A DNA stretch of 64,000 nucleotides from Streptomyces sp. MUM 203J (lineage in GTDB: Bacteria; Actinomycetota; Actinomycetes; Streptomycetales; Streptomycetaceae). The stretch spans positions 32,786-96,785 of the forward strand of contig NZ_JADWYO010000015.1 in assembly GCF_022414595.1 (NCBI RefSeq), read 5' to 3'. A program made the position numbers and the translations under genes. Shown here one piece after another: positions 37,622 to 46,090 of this stretch (its first letter is position 1; each line of letters starts with the position of its first letter). The notes beneath the pieces are model-generated. The model saw only the letters and a program-made list of their open reading frames with translations. It made no database searches and was not told the DNA's origin.

Positions 37622-37727
37622 GGGGGTGGGACTCCTGTCGGAACGGTGGCGATCACATGCGTGAGCGGCGCGCATCGTACGCGCTCGCCCTGACGGTCAC
37701 GGCACCGCCCCCGCCCCGGCACACGGC

Positions 37728-37760
37728 GTGGGGCGGACGCCCGGAAGGCGCCCGCCCCAC
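37728..37760 (-). terminator. Hairpin terminator after the subtilisin gene
   Basis: Arms 37728-37741 and 37747-37760 form a 14-bp stem with one mismatch and a 5-nt loop, about 50 nt downstream of the S8 peptidase stop. Three copies of CGGGATCAG (about 37788-37815) lie between. Confidence 0.7.
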
Positions 37761-37812
37761 GCTCACCGTCCCGGGATCACCGAGACCGCCGGGATCAGCG
37801 GGATCAGCGGGA

Positions 37813-39390
37813 TCAGAAGGTCAGGGCCCAGGAGTCGATCTTCCCGGTGTCCCACCAGTAGTTGTCGTGGACCCTCAGCTTCCACGTGCCGTTGGCGCTC
37901 TCCGAGGAGGCGTCGACGGTGTACGTGGTGTTGATGTCGTCGCTGCTGCCGCCGGTGCCGTAATCCTTCAGCGTGTAGGCGGTGCCGTCCGGCGCGACGA
38001 GCTGGACGCGCAGGTCACCGATGTAGGTGTGCTTGATGTTCACCTCGACCTTGAGCCCGGACGGGGCGTTGCCGGACCGGCCGGTGACGCTGATCGGGGA
38101 CTCGGTGGTCGAGTTGTCGTTGATCGCGTAGTCGCCGGTGTTCTCGTAGCGGTCGCCGGTGGGCGGCGGGGGCTCCTCGCCGCCCTCACCCACGTACAGC
38201 AGCCGGTTCGGGGAGCCGCTGCCCGGGCTGCCGACGGCGCCGGTGGTGGCGGCGGACGTCAGCGCACTGGAGACCTGGGCGGGGCTGGCCGACGGGTTCT
38301 CGGCCAGGTACAGCGCCGCCGCACCCGCGACGTGCGGGGCCGCCATCGACGTACCGGAGATGGTGTTGGTGGCGGTGTCGCTGCTGTTCCACGTCGAGGT
38401 GATGGAGGAGCCCGGCGCGAAGATGTCCAGCACGCTGCCGTAGTTGGAGAAGCTGGAGCGGGCGTCGGAGCTGGTGGTCGAGCCGACCGTGATGGCCTCG
38501 GTGACCCGGGCCGGGGAGTAGTTGGATGCGTTGGCGTTGGAGTTGCCGGCCGCGATGGCGTAGGTGACGCCGGAGGAGATGGAGTTGCGGACGGCGTTGT
38601 CGAGGGCGGTGTCGGCGCCGCCACCGAGACTCATGTTGGCCACGGCCGGCTTGACCGCGTTCTGGGTCACCCAGTCGATGCCGGCGACGACCTGCGCGGT
38701 GCTGCCGGAGCCCTGGTTGTTGAGCACCCGGACGCCGACGATCTTCGCCTTCTTGGCCACGCCGTGCGCGGAGCCGCCGACCGTACCGGCGACGTGGGTG
38801 CCGTGGCCGTGGCCGTCCTGGGCGGTGTTGTCGTCGTCGATGGCGTCGTAGCCGTAGGAGGCACGGCCGCCGAAGTCGTTGTGGGTGATGCGCACACCGG
38901 TGTCGATGATGTACGCGGTGACACCCTGGCCGCCCGGCTCCGGGTAGGTGTAGCTCTGGTTCAGCGGCAGGTTCCGCTGGTCGAGCCGGTCCAGGCCCCA
39001 GGACGGCGGGCCGGGCTGGGTGCCGCTGACCGTGAAGACGCGGTCCTGGACGACGGACTCGACGGCCGGGTCGGCGGCGAGCTTCTTCGCCTGTGCCTCG
39101 GACAGCTCCACCGCGTAGCCGTTGAGGGCCGCGGTGTACGTCTTCTTGATCTTCGCGCCGTACCGCTTGGCGACGGCCTTGCCGGACGCCTTGTCCGAGT
39201 CGGCTGCGGACTCGTCGAGAGTCACGATGTAGCTGCCGGGAACGGCCTTCGGGTCACCCGCGTACTGGATGGTGCCCTCGGCGCCGGCGGCGGCGGCCGG
39301 GAGGGCGGAGAGGGAGCCGAGAGCGAGGGCGGCGACGGCTATGGCACTTGCTGCGGCGCCTCTGCGCCGTGGCGTACGCATCACGGACAT
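37813..39390 (-). CDS. Secreted S8 family serine peptidase (subtilisin-like) with proprotein-convertase P domain
   Basis: A 525-residue secreted protease from the ATG at 39390, preceded by AGGAGG. Signal peptide at 1-35 (RTPRRRGAAASAIAV then a hydrophobic core and PAAAAGA site). An inhibitor_I9 prodomain spans about 50-120. The catalytic triad is Asp163 (IIDTG), His199 (GHGTHVAG) and Ser348 (GTSMAAPH). After a EEPPPPTG linker near 410, a P/Homo_B domain (ENTGDYAINDN through KIDSWALTF) completes the protein. It is probably autoprocessed outside the cell and used in protein breakdown. The P domain is commoner in metallo- and kexin-type proteases but known in actinobacterial subtilisins. Confidence 0.95.
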   Translation of the reverse strand: MSVMRTPRRRGAAASAIAVAALALGSLSALPAAAAGAEGTIQYAGDPKAVPGSYIVTLDESAADSDKASGKAVAKRYGAKIKKTYTAALNGYAVELSEAQAKKLAADPAVESVVQDRVFTVSGTQPGPPSWGLDRLDQRNLPLNQSYTYPEPGGQGVTAYIIDTGVRITHNDFGGRASYGYDAIDDDNTAQDGHGHGTHVAGTVGGSAHGVAKKAKIVGVRVLNNQGSGSTAQVVAGIDWVTQNAVKPAVANMSLGGGADTALDNAVRNSISSGVTYAIAAGNSNANASNYSPARVTEAITVGSTTSSDARSSFSNYGSVLDIFAPGSSITSTWNSSDTATNTISGTSMAAPHVAGAAALYLAENPSASPAQVSSALTSAATTGAVGSPGSGSPNRLLYVGEGGEEPPPPTGDRYENTGDYAINDNSTTESPISVTGRSGNAPSGLKVEVNIKHTYIGDLRVQLVAPDGTAYTLKDYGTGGSSDDINTTYTVDASSESANGTWKLRVHDNYWWDTGKIDSWALTF

Positions 39391-39592
39391 GTGAGGGGTC
39401 CTCCTCATAGGTGGTGCGTCACTGTGGGGGAAGACAGGTTCATGACAATCACGCATGTCGCGCCGTACTCCCCTGTACGACATCGGACTGTCATGCGCCG
39501 GTCAACCGAAAGATTGACCGATCCATAGGAATCACACAAGGGTGCCGAGCCGCCCCGAACGCGTGTGCCGCACAACTGACATGCTGAGGACC

Positions 39593-40708
39593 ATGACCGT
39601 CGACGCGCACTACCTCTGCCCGACATGCGGAGCCCGCTCCTCCTCTTCGGAGCTGACCTGGCGTTGCCCGAAGTGCGGCGGCCCCTGGGACCTGGAGTTC
39701 ACGGCCGGCGCCGTGGACCGGGCGGCACTCCCGGGCCGGGTGAACTCCCTGTGGCGGTACGCGGAGGCGCTGCCGCTGGCCGATCCGTACGCCTCCCTCG
39801 GGGAGGGGCGTACGCCGCTCGTCCGGCTCACCGACACGGTTTCGGCCAAACTCGACTTCCTCATGCCGACGTTGTCGTTCAAGGACCGGGGCGCCGTGCT
39901 GCTGGCCGAACTCGCGCGGCGGCTCCAGCCGCGCCGGGTGGTCGCGGACAGCAGCGGCAACGCGGGCACCGCAGTCGCCGCGTACTGCGCCCGCGCCGGG
40001 CTGAGCTGCACGGTGTACGTGCCGGAGGCGACGTCCCCGAAGAAGCTGGAGCAGATCGGGGCGCACGGGGCGCGGGTCGAGGTGGTCGCGGGCGACCGGG
40101 AGGCCACGGCGGACGCGGCCCGGGCGGCGGCGGACGAGCCGGGCACGTTCTACGCGTCGCACGTCTACAACCCGTACTTCCTGCACGGCACCAAGACCTA
40201 CGTGTACGAACTGTGGGAGGACCTCGGCGGCCGGCTGCCGGACGCTCTGGCCGTCCCGGTCGGCAACGGGACCCTGCTGCTGGGTGCGGCCCTGGCCACC
40301 GCGGAGCTGCACGCCCACGGGCTGATCGCCCGGCGCCCGCGCCTGATCGCCGTCCAGGCGGCGGCGGTGGCGCCCCTGGCGGAGGCCCACCGGGCGGGCG
40401 CGGAGGACATCATCCCCGCCCTCCCGGTACCGACCCCGGCCGAGGGCATCGCCATCCCGGCCCCGCCCCGCGCCCGCCAGATCCTGCGCGCGGTCCGTGC
40501 ATCGGGTGGCGAATTCCGTACGGTGACGGACGACCAGATCCGGACAGCCCAGCGGGACCTGGCCGCCCGGGGGCTGTACGTGGAGCCGACAGGCTGCGCC
40601 TGCTGGGCGGCGGTCTCCGCGGACCCGCCGGCGGGCGAGGTGGTCGTGCCGCTGTGCGGGGCGGGAGCGAAGACGGGGCCGGCGGGGGAGCGCGCGCTCG
40701 ACGGGTGA
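39593..40708 (+). CDS. Threonine synthase-like PLP-dependent enzyme with N-terminal zinc ribbon
   Basis: About 371 residues from ATG 39593 (an ATG at 39581 is also in frame). An N-terminal zinc ribbon CPTCG...CPKCGG precedes the fold-type II PLP domain. LGEGRTPLVRL and PTLSFKDRGAV (Schiff-base lysine in FKDRG) are the threonine synthase pattern; VADSSGNAGTAVAAYCARAGL binds the phosphate-side substrate region; VPVGNGTLLLGAA and GLYVEPTGCACWA are the glycine-rich PLP phosphate loop and C-terminal block. It differs from ThrC in lacking neighbouring homoserine genes, so it may act on another beta/gamma-elimination substrate. Function assigned at family level only. Confidence 0.88.
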   Translation: MTVDAHYLCPTCGARSSSSELTWRCPKCGGPWDLEFTAGAVDRAALPGRVNSLWRYAEALPLADPYASLGEGRTPLVRLTDTVSAKLDFLMPTLSFKDRGAVLLAELARRLQPRRVVADSSGNAGTAVAAYCARAGLSCTVYVPEATSPKKLEQIGAHGARVEVVAGDREATADAARAAADEPGTFYASHVYNPYFLHGTKTYVYELWEDLGGRLPDALAVPVGNGTLLLGAALATAELHAHGLIARRPRLIAVQAAAVAPLAEAHRAGAEDIIPALPVPTPAEGIAIPAPPRARQILRAVRASGGEFRTVTDDQIRTAQRDLAARGLYVEPTGCACWAAVSADPPAGEVVVPLCGAGAKTGPAGERALDG

Positions 40709-40749
40709 GCGGACAGCCGCCGAGAGGGCCTTCGCGACCTGCGCCGAAC

Positions 40750-41325
40750 ATGACCGCACGGCCCGACCGGATGCGTCCGCGCCCGGGAGGCTGGTTCGCC
40801 GGGGCCCGGGCAGACTTCCGCAGGCGCCGCACCGCACCGAGCTGATCGACGGAGCTCTCGTTCTCGCGGTCACCCGCAGCGATCGCGGCACGGGCGCCTC
40901 GTCACGGCGCTGCGACCACACTCATGAACGAGGCGCCGGAAGACCCGGACGGCGACCGGGAGACCACCATGCGCCTCGACCAGCGCAACCGCCCGGAGCC
41001 GGACGCCCTCGTCACCACCGCGCCTGACGATCCCGGCGGCACCCGGTACGCGCCCGAGGAGGTCCCGCCGGCCGTGCAGGTGGTCCCGCCCGGGGCCGTG
41101 GACCGGGACCCGTGGTCGAGCTCCGCACGCACGCGCCGGCAGGCATCCCGCACTCCTGGCGCGTGGAGGAGGAGCGCGGAGCGCCCGTCGTCCACGTCCA
41201 CGAGACGGACCGGGCGGCCGACGCGTCTGCGCCCGACGGGATCCTCCGGGGGGACGCCGCAGCGGACCGCGCCCTTCGACGTCACCATCGCCGCGGACGC
41301 CCTGCTGCCGGAGCCCGGGGCGTCA
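40750..41325 (+). pseudogene. Decayed Uma2-family endonuclease gene
   Basis: Pieces of a Uma2 (restriction endonuclease-like, DUF820) protein occur in order but in different frames. MTARPDRMRPRPGGWFAG begins at 40750; LPHRTELIDGALVL follows in another frame around 40830-40860; DRETTMRLDQRNRPEPDALV and GTRYAPEEVPPAVQVV occupy the frame from 40924; GIPHSWRVEEERGAPVVHVH is in a second frame near 41140-41200; and PFDVTIAADALLP returns near 41276-41314. The conserved REPD-like catalytic block is RPEPD. At least three frame changes and missing sequence make a functional product very unlikely. Intact Uma2 genes are abundant in Streptomyces, so this is a local relic. Confidence 0.8.
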
Positions 41326-41343
41326 CCGCGCGCAGCGGCTCCC

Positions 41344-43629
41344 TCACGCCCGGCCCTCCACCCCCAGGCGGGCCTGCTCCTCCTCCACGATGCGTCGCGC
41401 GAGCGCCCCGTCCGAGACGTCCACCGCCTCCGGCAGCGCCTCCGCCACATCGCTGCGCCGCGCGTACGCGTCGAACAGCCGCGACTTGCCCTCCAGTACG
41501 GTGACCAGCCGCTCGTCCACACTGTCCGTCGCCAGCAGCCGGTGCACCCGCACCGACCGGACCTGCCCCATCCGGTGGACGCGGGCCACGGCCTGGTACT
41601 CCAGGGTCGGCTTGGTCTGCGGCTCGCAGAGGATCACCACCGACGCGGCCTGCAGGTTCAGCCCGACGCCGCCCGCCTGGATCTGGGCGAGCAGCACCAC
41701 GTGCCCCTGCCGCGCCGCGAACGCGTCCACCAGTTCCTGCCGCTCCTCGACCGACAGGCTGCCCGACAGCGGGCCGAGCGTACGGCTGGGCCCGAGGCTG
41801 TTCCGTACCGCCGTGAGCACCTCCCGGAAGTACGAGAAGACGACCACCTTCAGCCCGTTGTCCGCCGCGTCCGCCACGATCTCCCGCAGCCGCGCCAGCT
41901 TCGCGGAGTCCCGCCGACGGGCGTACGCGGCCCGGCGGATCGCCGGGAATCGCCCGGAGGCAACAGCCGTCCCGTACGCGGTCCGGTCGCTCCGGCTCAG
42001 CTCCTCCCACTCGTCCACACGCACCACCCCGGGCAGCTCGGTGAGCACATCCTCCTGGTTGCGCCGCAGATAGGCCGGGGCGACCGCCGTACGGAACGCC
42101 TGCGACCCGTCCACGACGGCCACCACGTCCACCCCGGCCAACTGCGGCAGCAGCTCCGGCTGGAGCGGCCGGACGAGGTTGCGGAACTCGGTCACCCGGT
42201 TCTCCATCGGTGTCCCCGTGAGGAAGAGCACCCGCTCGCAGCGCCGGCTCCACGCGGCGACCGCCTGCGAGCGCCGGGACTGAGGGTTCTTGACGTAATG
42301 CGCCTCGTCCACGACCAGCAGGGCCGGTCTGCCCTGCTCGCCCCGCTCCGGACCTTCGGACTTGTCCGGCTTCTCGGACTTCTCCGGCACGGGAAACCCG
42401 CGCAGTGCCTCGTACGTCGTCACGGCGACCCCGCCGTGCTCGCGCCAGCTCGTGAACACCTCGCCCCGCTCGGGCCCGTGCAGCCTGACGGGCCTGAGGG
42501 TGGAGCGGGTCTGGATCTCCCGCATCCAGTTGATCAGCACACTGGCCGGGCAGACGACCAGGAAGTGGGTCTCGCCCTGCGCCGCGAGGTGGGCGATCGC
42601 GGCGACGGCCTGCACGGTCTTGCCCAGGCCCATCTCGTCCCCGAGGATCACCCGCCGCTGCGCGAGCGCGAACCGGGCGCCGAAGGCCTGGTAACCGCGC
42701 AGGGACACCCGCAGGTGGATGTCGTCCAGCTCCTGCGCGCGCACCCGCTCCGCGAGTTCGGGCGGCAGGAAGCCCTCGGCGGCGGCCGGCCTGTGCGGGG
42801 CGGCCCGCCCGCCCCGCAGCTCGGCCTCCGCGACCGGCGCGAGCGCCGCGTAGTAGTCGCCCGACCGGGCCTCGAAGTCCACCCAGGCCTCGACCTCGTC
42901 GGGGACGCGCAGCAGGTCCACGGACACCTGCCCCACCAGCAGCGGTACGCCGTCCCGCGCGGCGTCCTCCAGCAGGTCGCGCACCCGCGCCAGAGCCTCC
43001 AGGGCGGCCCGCCGCCCCTCCCTCCGCGTGAACAGCATCCGCATCCTGCTGCCCGCCGCCCCGGCGCGGGACAGCAGCGCGTCCGCGTCCATGTCCCCCA
43101 CGAGGGCCTCGGCGGCGGCCATGGCCCGTCGGGCGTCCGGTCCGGCCTTCACCAGCGGGTAGAGGGCGCGGGCCAGCGCGGTCGTGCGGGGCTGCGGGTC
43201 GTCCGGGTCGAGCCGTACGACGGCGAGGTCCCGCACCGCGTCGACGAGCCGGTCGGTGGCCGCCCGCACCCGCCGTGCGCCCTGCCGGCCGAGCCCGGGT
43301 ACCCGCTCCAGCCGGTGCGGGGAGGCACCGTGCACGTCCAGGAGGGTGGCGTACCCCGCGGCCTCCAGCCGGGCGACCTGCACCCGCCCCTCGGTGGCCT
43401 CCTGGATCCGCCGCACGGGGATGCGGGCCAGCTCCTCCCCCACCAGCTCGTCGTTCAGCGCGCCGTGCGCGGCCCGCACCGCGTCCACCGCGCCCCGGTG
43501 ATCGTCCATGAGTGTTCGGGCGGCACCGTACAACTGCCGCGCCTCCCCGAGCAGTTCCCGGGCGGCCCGCCCGGCTGCGGGAGCCGCGCCCCCGCCCCGC
43601 ACCGGCTGCCGGTTCCCCGCCGCGGACAT
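41344..43629 (-). CDS. SNF2-family DEAD/DEAH-box helicase
   Basis: About 761 residues from the ATG at 43629, with AGGGGG upstream; ATG 43672 is a possible longer start. The N-terminal 330 residues are poorly conserved and include a HhH-like segment (ASPHRLERVPGLGRQGARRV). Helicase motifs follow: Q-type LRGYQAFGARFAL, I GDEMGLGKTVQ, Ia VVCPASVLINWMREI, II DEAHYVKN, III LFLTGTPMENR. The C-terminal lobe has VVVFSYFREVL (IV), QAGGVGLNLQAASVVI (V) and QAVARVHRMGQ (VI). The DEAH of motif II and QxxxRxHRxGQ fit Swi2/Snf2 ATPases that remodel protein-DNA complexes. Partner unknown; it could belong to a defence set but no nuclease is adjacent. Confidence 0.92.
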   Translation of the reverse strand: MSAAGNRQPVRGGGAAPAAGRAARELLGEARQLYGAARTLMDDHRGAVDAVRAAHGALNDELVGEELARIPVRRIQEATEGRVQVARLEAAGYATLLDVHGASPHRLERVPGLGRQGARRVRAATDRLVDAVRDLAVVRLDPDDPQPRTTALARALYPLVKAGPDARRAMAAAEALVGDMDADALLSRAGAAGSRMRMLFTRREGRRAALEALARVRDLLEDAARDGVPLLVGQVSVDLLRVPDEVEAWVDFEARSGDYYAALAPVAEAELRGGRAAPHRPAAAEGFLPPELAERVRAQELDDIHLRVSLRGYQAFGARFALAQRRVILGDEMGLGKTVQAVAAIAHLAAQGETHFLVVCPASVLINWMREIQTRSTLRPVRLHGPERGEVFTSWREHGGVAVTTYEALRGFPVPEKSEKPDKSEGPERGEQGRPALLVVDEAHYVKNPQSRRSQAVAAWSRRCERVLFLTGTPMENRVTEFRNLVRPLQPELLPQLAGVDVVAVVDGSQAFRTAVAPAYLRRNQEDVLTELPGVVRVDEWEELSRSDRTAYGTAVASGRFPAIRRAAYARRRDSAKLARLREIVADAADNGLKVVVFSYFREVLTAVRNSLGPSRTLGPLSGSLSVEERQELVDAFAARQGHVVLLAQIQAGGVGLNLQAASVVILCEPQTKPTLEYQAVARVHRMGQVRSVRVHRLLATDSVDERLVTVLEGKSRLFDAYARRSDVAEALPEAVDVSDGALARRIVEEEQARLGVEGRA

Positions 43630-43777
43630 CAACACCCCCTGGCGCAACGACGTATCGCGCCATCGTCCCATGAGCGTCCCGAAACAAGCCGGGCCGCCGG
43701 AATGTTGCCAGAACACCCCCGGCGGAGGCACGGTGTATCCGCACCAATTCCTTTACACAACAAGGGAGTTGACCGGA

Positions 43778-44041
43778 ATGAAGAAGTCCACGCTGCGTTC
43801 GGCCGTGGTGGCCGCGGCCCTGGCCGGCGGTCTCGCCTCGACGGCCTTCGCCGCCCCCGCCGCCTCGGCGGCACCGCCGGAGGCGAGGAGCACGGCTGTC
43901 GAACGCATCACGACGGCGGAGCAGCTCGCGCGGAGCCTCGAACAGGCCGTGGCCCGGGAGGAGAGCCGCGGCGGGACGGTGGCGCAGGGCAATCCGGTGG
44001 GCTTCATCGCGTCCCCGCAGTCGAACGGCACCCTCTGCTGA
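43778..44041 (+). CDS. Small secreted protein with a C-terminal cysteine
   Basis: An 87-residue product from the ATG at 43778 with AAGGGAG upstream. The signal peptide is clear: MKKSTLRSAVVAAALAGGLA, then ASTAFA and PAASA sites giving cleavage near residue 25-31. The mature part of about 55 residues contains a helical ITTAEQLARSLEQAVAREES segment, a GGTVAQGNPVGF turn and ends in TLC, a single terminal Cys. The gene is followed closely by one encoding a protein with eight cysteines, so the two are likely co-transcribed. I do not recognise a family; a processed peptide or a substrate for the downstream product is possible. Confidence 0.78.
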   Translation: MKKSTLRSAVVAAALAGGLASTAFAAPAASAAPPEARSTAVERITTAEQLARSLEQAVAREESRGGTVAQGNPVGFIASPQSNGTLC

Positions 44042-44058
44042 CGATGGAGGAGGACACC

Positions 44059-44529
44059 TTGGGCGCGGAACCACCCGTGGCCTGGTGCCCCAGTGGGGCT
44101 CCGGACCGCGCGGAGTCGGTGGTCCTGGGCGTGCGGTCCGGGCCGGAGGGCCAGGTGAGCTATCTGGCGGAGCCGGTGCCTGCGGCGCAGGTGGTGGACG
44201 CGCTGCCGGAGGGCGTGCCGCCCACGCGGGTGCTGCGGTTCGCGTCGCACTGCGTGAGCGACTGCGGGAACCGGGTCGGCACCTCCTGCGGCCTGGTGGA
44301 CCGCGTGACGGCCGTCCCGCCCCCGTCGGGCGCCGAGGGCCGCCCCGTACCGCGCTGCCATCTGCGCGCCCAGTGCAAGTGGTGGCACCAGTCGGGCGTC
44401 GCCGCCTGCCATCGCTGCCCGGCCGTGTCGACGGCCACCCTCGACGACGACCCTCTGGCCAAGCTGGTCGCGGACCCGTCCACGACCCGCGAGCAGCTGG
44501 AGACCTGGATCGCGTCACAGGCCCGCTGA
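44059..44529 (+). CDS. Cysteine-rich protein of unknown function (eight Cys)
   Basis: A TTG at 44059 lies 4 nt after GGAGGAGGA and is preferred; ATG 44044 in the same frame overlaps this site. About 156 residues, no signal or membrane span. Eight cysteines occur as WCPSG, then HCVSDCGNRVGTSCG, RCHLRAQCKWWHQSG and ACHRCPAVS, a pattern suited to binding iron-sulfur or zinc. The C-terminal helical stretch DPLAKLVADPSTTREQLETW follows. I recall similar CxxxC/W-type arrangements in uncharacterised proteins but cannot name a family. Its short distance from the secreted-peptide gene (17 nt) suggests a joint function. Confidence 0.75.
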   Translation: MGAEPPVAWCPSGAPDRAESVVLGVRSGPEGQVSYLAEPVPAAQVVDALPEGVPPTRVLRFASHCVSDCGNRVGTSCGLVDRVTAVPPPSGAEGRPVPRCHLRAQCKWWHQSGVAACHRCPAVSTATLDDDPLAKLVADPSTTREQLETWIASQAR

Positions 44530-44532
44530 CCG

Positions 44533-44558
44533 CCCGGCGGCGCCGCCACGGAGCCGCC
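44533..44558 (+). terminator. Hairpin terminator after the Cys-rich protein gene
   Basis: CCCGGCGGC (44533-44541) pairs perfectly with GCCGCCGGG (44550-44558), 4 nt after the stop. The stretch to 44751 that follows has no recognisable gene. Confidence 0.65.
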
Positions 44559-44751
44559 GGGCCGTCCCGCACGAGCCACCGGGCCCGCCCCGCACGGCCG
44601 TCGGTCCGGCGCCCACCGCGCAGCCGCCGTCCGTCCGCATGACACCCGTCCGAGGCCCGCTGCGCGTCAGCCGGGCCGCCCCGCAGGGCCGACCGGGCTT
44701 CGCGCCTGAGCCGCCGAGCCGTCGGTCACGACCCGCCGGGCCCCGCCGCCG

Positions 44752-45195
44752 TCACCGCGGCCCGCCCCCCTCCGACAACACCCGGTGCAGCCGCCGGGCG
44801 TCCTCGGGCAGGTCCCGCCGCCACCCCATCTCCACCACCGGCCACAGAGCGACCATCCCGCCCCACAGCCGCACACTCACCCGGATGTCCACATGGCACC
44901 CGTCCCCGCGCGGCGCCACCCGGAAATCGTGCTGCGGCACCTGGCTCCCCAGCGGCGTCCACAGCCGCTCCCCCACGAAGCTCACCCGTCGGCCCCGGGG
45001 GTCCACCCGCCGCTCCAGCCGGGTCTCCCGCCTCCGCCCGGGAAACCGGTACCGATACGTCTCGCCCCCGCCCCGCTCGGCCCGGATCTCCGCCACCCCG
45101 GAATGCCACCGCGCGAGATTGCACCCGTCGACGAGAAAGGCGAAGACGTCACCGGCACTCCGCGGCACGGCCACGGACACATTCACCTGCGGCAT
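44752..45195 (-). CDS. SRPBCC family protein (polyketide cyclase/dehydrase-like)
   Basis: About 147 residues from ATG 45195 with GAAGGGGG upstream; the frame extends further but without support. The START/SRPBCC fold is suggested by VNVSVAVPRSAGDVFAFLVDGCNLARWH, a first strand then two short helices and the tryptophan in ARWHSGV, a run of beta strands (YRYRFPGRRRETRLERRVD, RVSFVGERLWTPLG, DFRVAPRGDGCHVDIRVSV) and a long C-terminal helix WRRDLPEDARRLHRVL. Such proteins bind hydrophobic ligands. No biosynthetic cluster is adjacent. Confidence 0.82.
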   Translation of the reverse strand: MPQVNVSVAVPRSAGDVFAFLVDGCNLARWHSGVAEIRAERGGGETYRYRFPGRRRETRLERRVDPRGRRVSFVGERLWTPLGSQVPQHDFRVAPRGDGCHVDIRVSVRLWGGMVALWPVVEMGWRRDLPEDARRLHRVLSEGGGPR

Positions 45196-45449
45196 GGGGG
45201 CGCCCCCTTCATCGAGCACCCCCTCCCTTCCACCCCAGCACGCCGGAGCATCGGCTTCCGCCAGGATTTGCCCTGTTCGGCCGCGCGGCCCGGGCAGACC
45301 GGACGCGAGCCCCATGACGGGGCCGCGCCCATCAGGTCACGGCCTCCGCGGCCCCGGGCGCCGGGCCCCGCTCAGACATTGCAGCGGAACCTTCAGCGCA
45401 GCGCCCCGACCTGTGAAAACGCTGTTCTCGGAGCCCCCAACCAGAACCG

Positions 45450-45487
45450 ATCCAGCACGGTGCGAGTTCATCCAGCACATCCAGCAC
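45450..45487. repeat. Three direct ATCCAGCAC repeats left of the toxin-antitoxin pair
   Basis: Copies at 45450-45458, 45470-45478 and 45479-45487. The first continues as ATCCAGCACGGTG, a 13-mer also found to the right of the pair at 46126-46138. Confidence 0.85.
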
Positions 45488-45529
45488 GCGCGACCGCGAC
45501 GAAGGCCGTCACCCAAGCCGGAGACCCAT

Positions 45530-45557
45530 TGTGTACACATGGGACACTCGGTACACT
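45530..45557 (+). promoter_or_regulatory. TGTACA-type operator upstream of the antitoxin gene
   Basis: A perfect 10-bp palindrome TGTGTACACA (45530-45539) is followed 12 nt later by GGTACACTT containing GTACAC. YefM/Phd antitoxins are known to bind TGTACA-core palindromes in their own promoters, so this is probably the autoregulatory site. Confidence 0.6.
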
Positions 45558-45564
45558 TGGGCGC

Positions 45565-45834
45565 ATGACGCAGCCGCTGCCCATAGAGTCCATCCGCGAT
45601 GTGCGCGCCCACCTCGCCGAGGTCGTGGAGCGCGCCGATCGCGACGACGTACCCACCGTGATCACGCGCCGGGGCAAGGAAGTCGCCGCCGTCGTCTCCA
45701 TCGAGGTACTGCGCAAGTACCAGGAGTGGGAAGAGCGCGAGATCAATCGGATCATCGACGAGCGCATGGCCAACCCCGCACCCGGCATCCCGATCGAGGA
45801 CATCATGAGGGAGACGCTGGCGCGCGGTGAGTGA
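45565..45834 (+). CDS. Phd/YefM-family antitoxin
   Basis: An 89-residue protein from ATG 45565. The N-terminal half PLPIESIRDVRAHLAEVVERA followed by VPTVITRRGKEVAAVVSIE is the Phd/YefM DNA-binding fold with the usual RxGKxVAV/IVS strand. The C-terminal half (YQEWEEREINRIIDERM) is a charged, probably disordered helix that would wrap the toxin, ending GIPIEDIMRETLARGE. Its stop overlaps the toxin start by 8 nt. Antitoxin plus toxin would repress their own promoter through the TGTACA-like site. Confidence 0.92.
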   Translation: MTQPLPIESIRDVRAHLAEVVERADRDDVPTVITRRGKEVAAVVSIEVLRKYQEWEEREINRIIDERMANPAPGIPIEDIMRETLARGE

Positions 45835-46090
45835 GTACCGAACCGTCTTCCGCCCCGAGGCGCAGGCCGAGCTTCGGAAGATCCCGCGCGAGATGGCGCT
45901 GCGCATTCTGGCCAAACTGACCGAACTGGAAAGCGATCCGCTCGGCTTCAACACCACCGCACTCGTGTCCCAGCCGGACCGCCGACGGCTACGGGTCGGC
46001 GACTACCGCGTCGTCTACACGATCGACAACGGGGAGCTGGTGGTCTGGGTCGTTCACGTGGGACACCGGTCCACCGTTTACGAGACCTGA
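45827..46090 (+). CDS. RelE/ParE-superfamily toxin
   Basis: An 87-residue protein from a GTG at 45827, overlapping the antitoxin gene by 8 nt. YRTVFRPEAQAELRKIPREMALRILAKL is the two-helix start of RelE-type toxins, followed by DRRRLRVGDYRVVYTIDNGE, the basic strand pair containing the RxGxYRVxY motif, and LVVWVVHVGHRSTVYE with a terminal HVGHR and tyrosine. In RelE such basic and aromatic residues cleave mRNA in the ribosomal A site. The paired Phd/YefM antitoxin with RelE toxin is a known combination. Confidence 0.92.
   Translation: MSEYRTVFRPEAQAELRKIPREMALRILAKLTELESDPLGFNTTALVSQPDRRRLRVGDYRVVYTIDNGELVVWVVHVGHRSTVYET

Larger units (their letters stand above)
45196..45564. other. Intergenic region of about 370 bp upstream of the toxin-antitoxin pair
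   Basis: Contains no supported gene. The right half holds three ATCCAGCAC repeats and the TGTACA-type operator described separately. Confidence 0.5.

Noticed and set aside
37788..37815. Three CGGGATCAG copies after the subtilisin stop as a repeat element
   Set aside because: Too short and few; only simple-sequence drift in a terminator region is supported.
40924..44529. A 1201-codon plus-strand open frame
   Set aside because: It is mostly the antisense of the SNF2 helicase gene. Its first part is a fragment of the Uma2 relic and its last part coincides with the frame of the real Cys-rich protein gene.
44530..44751. Possible small gene between the Cys-rich protein and SRPBCC genes
   Set aside because: Frames are open but have no ribosome site, and the stretch begins with a terminator hairpin.
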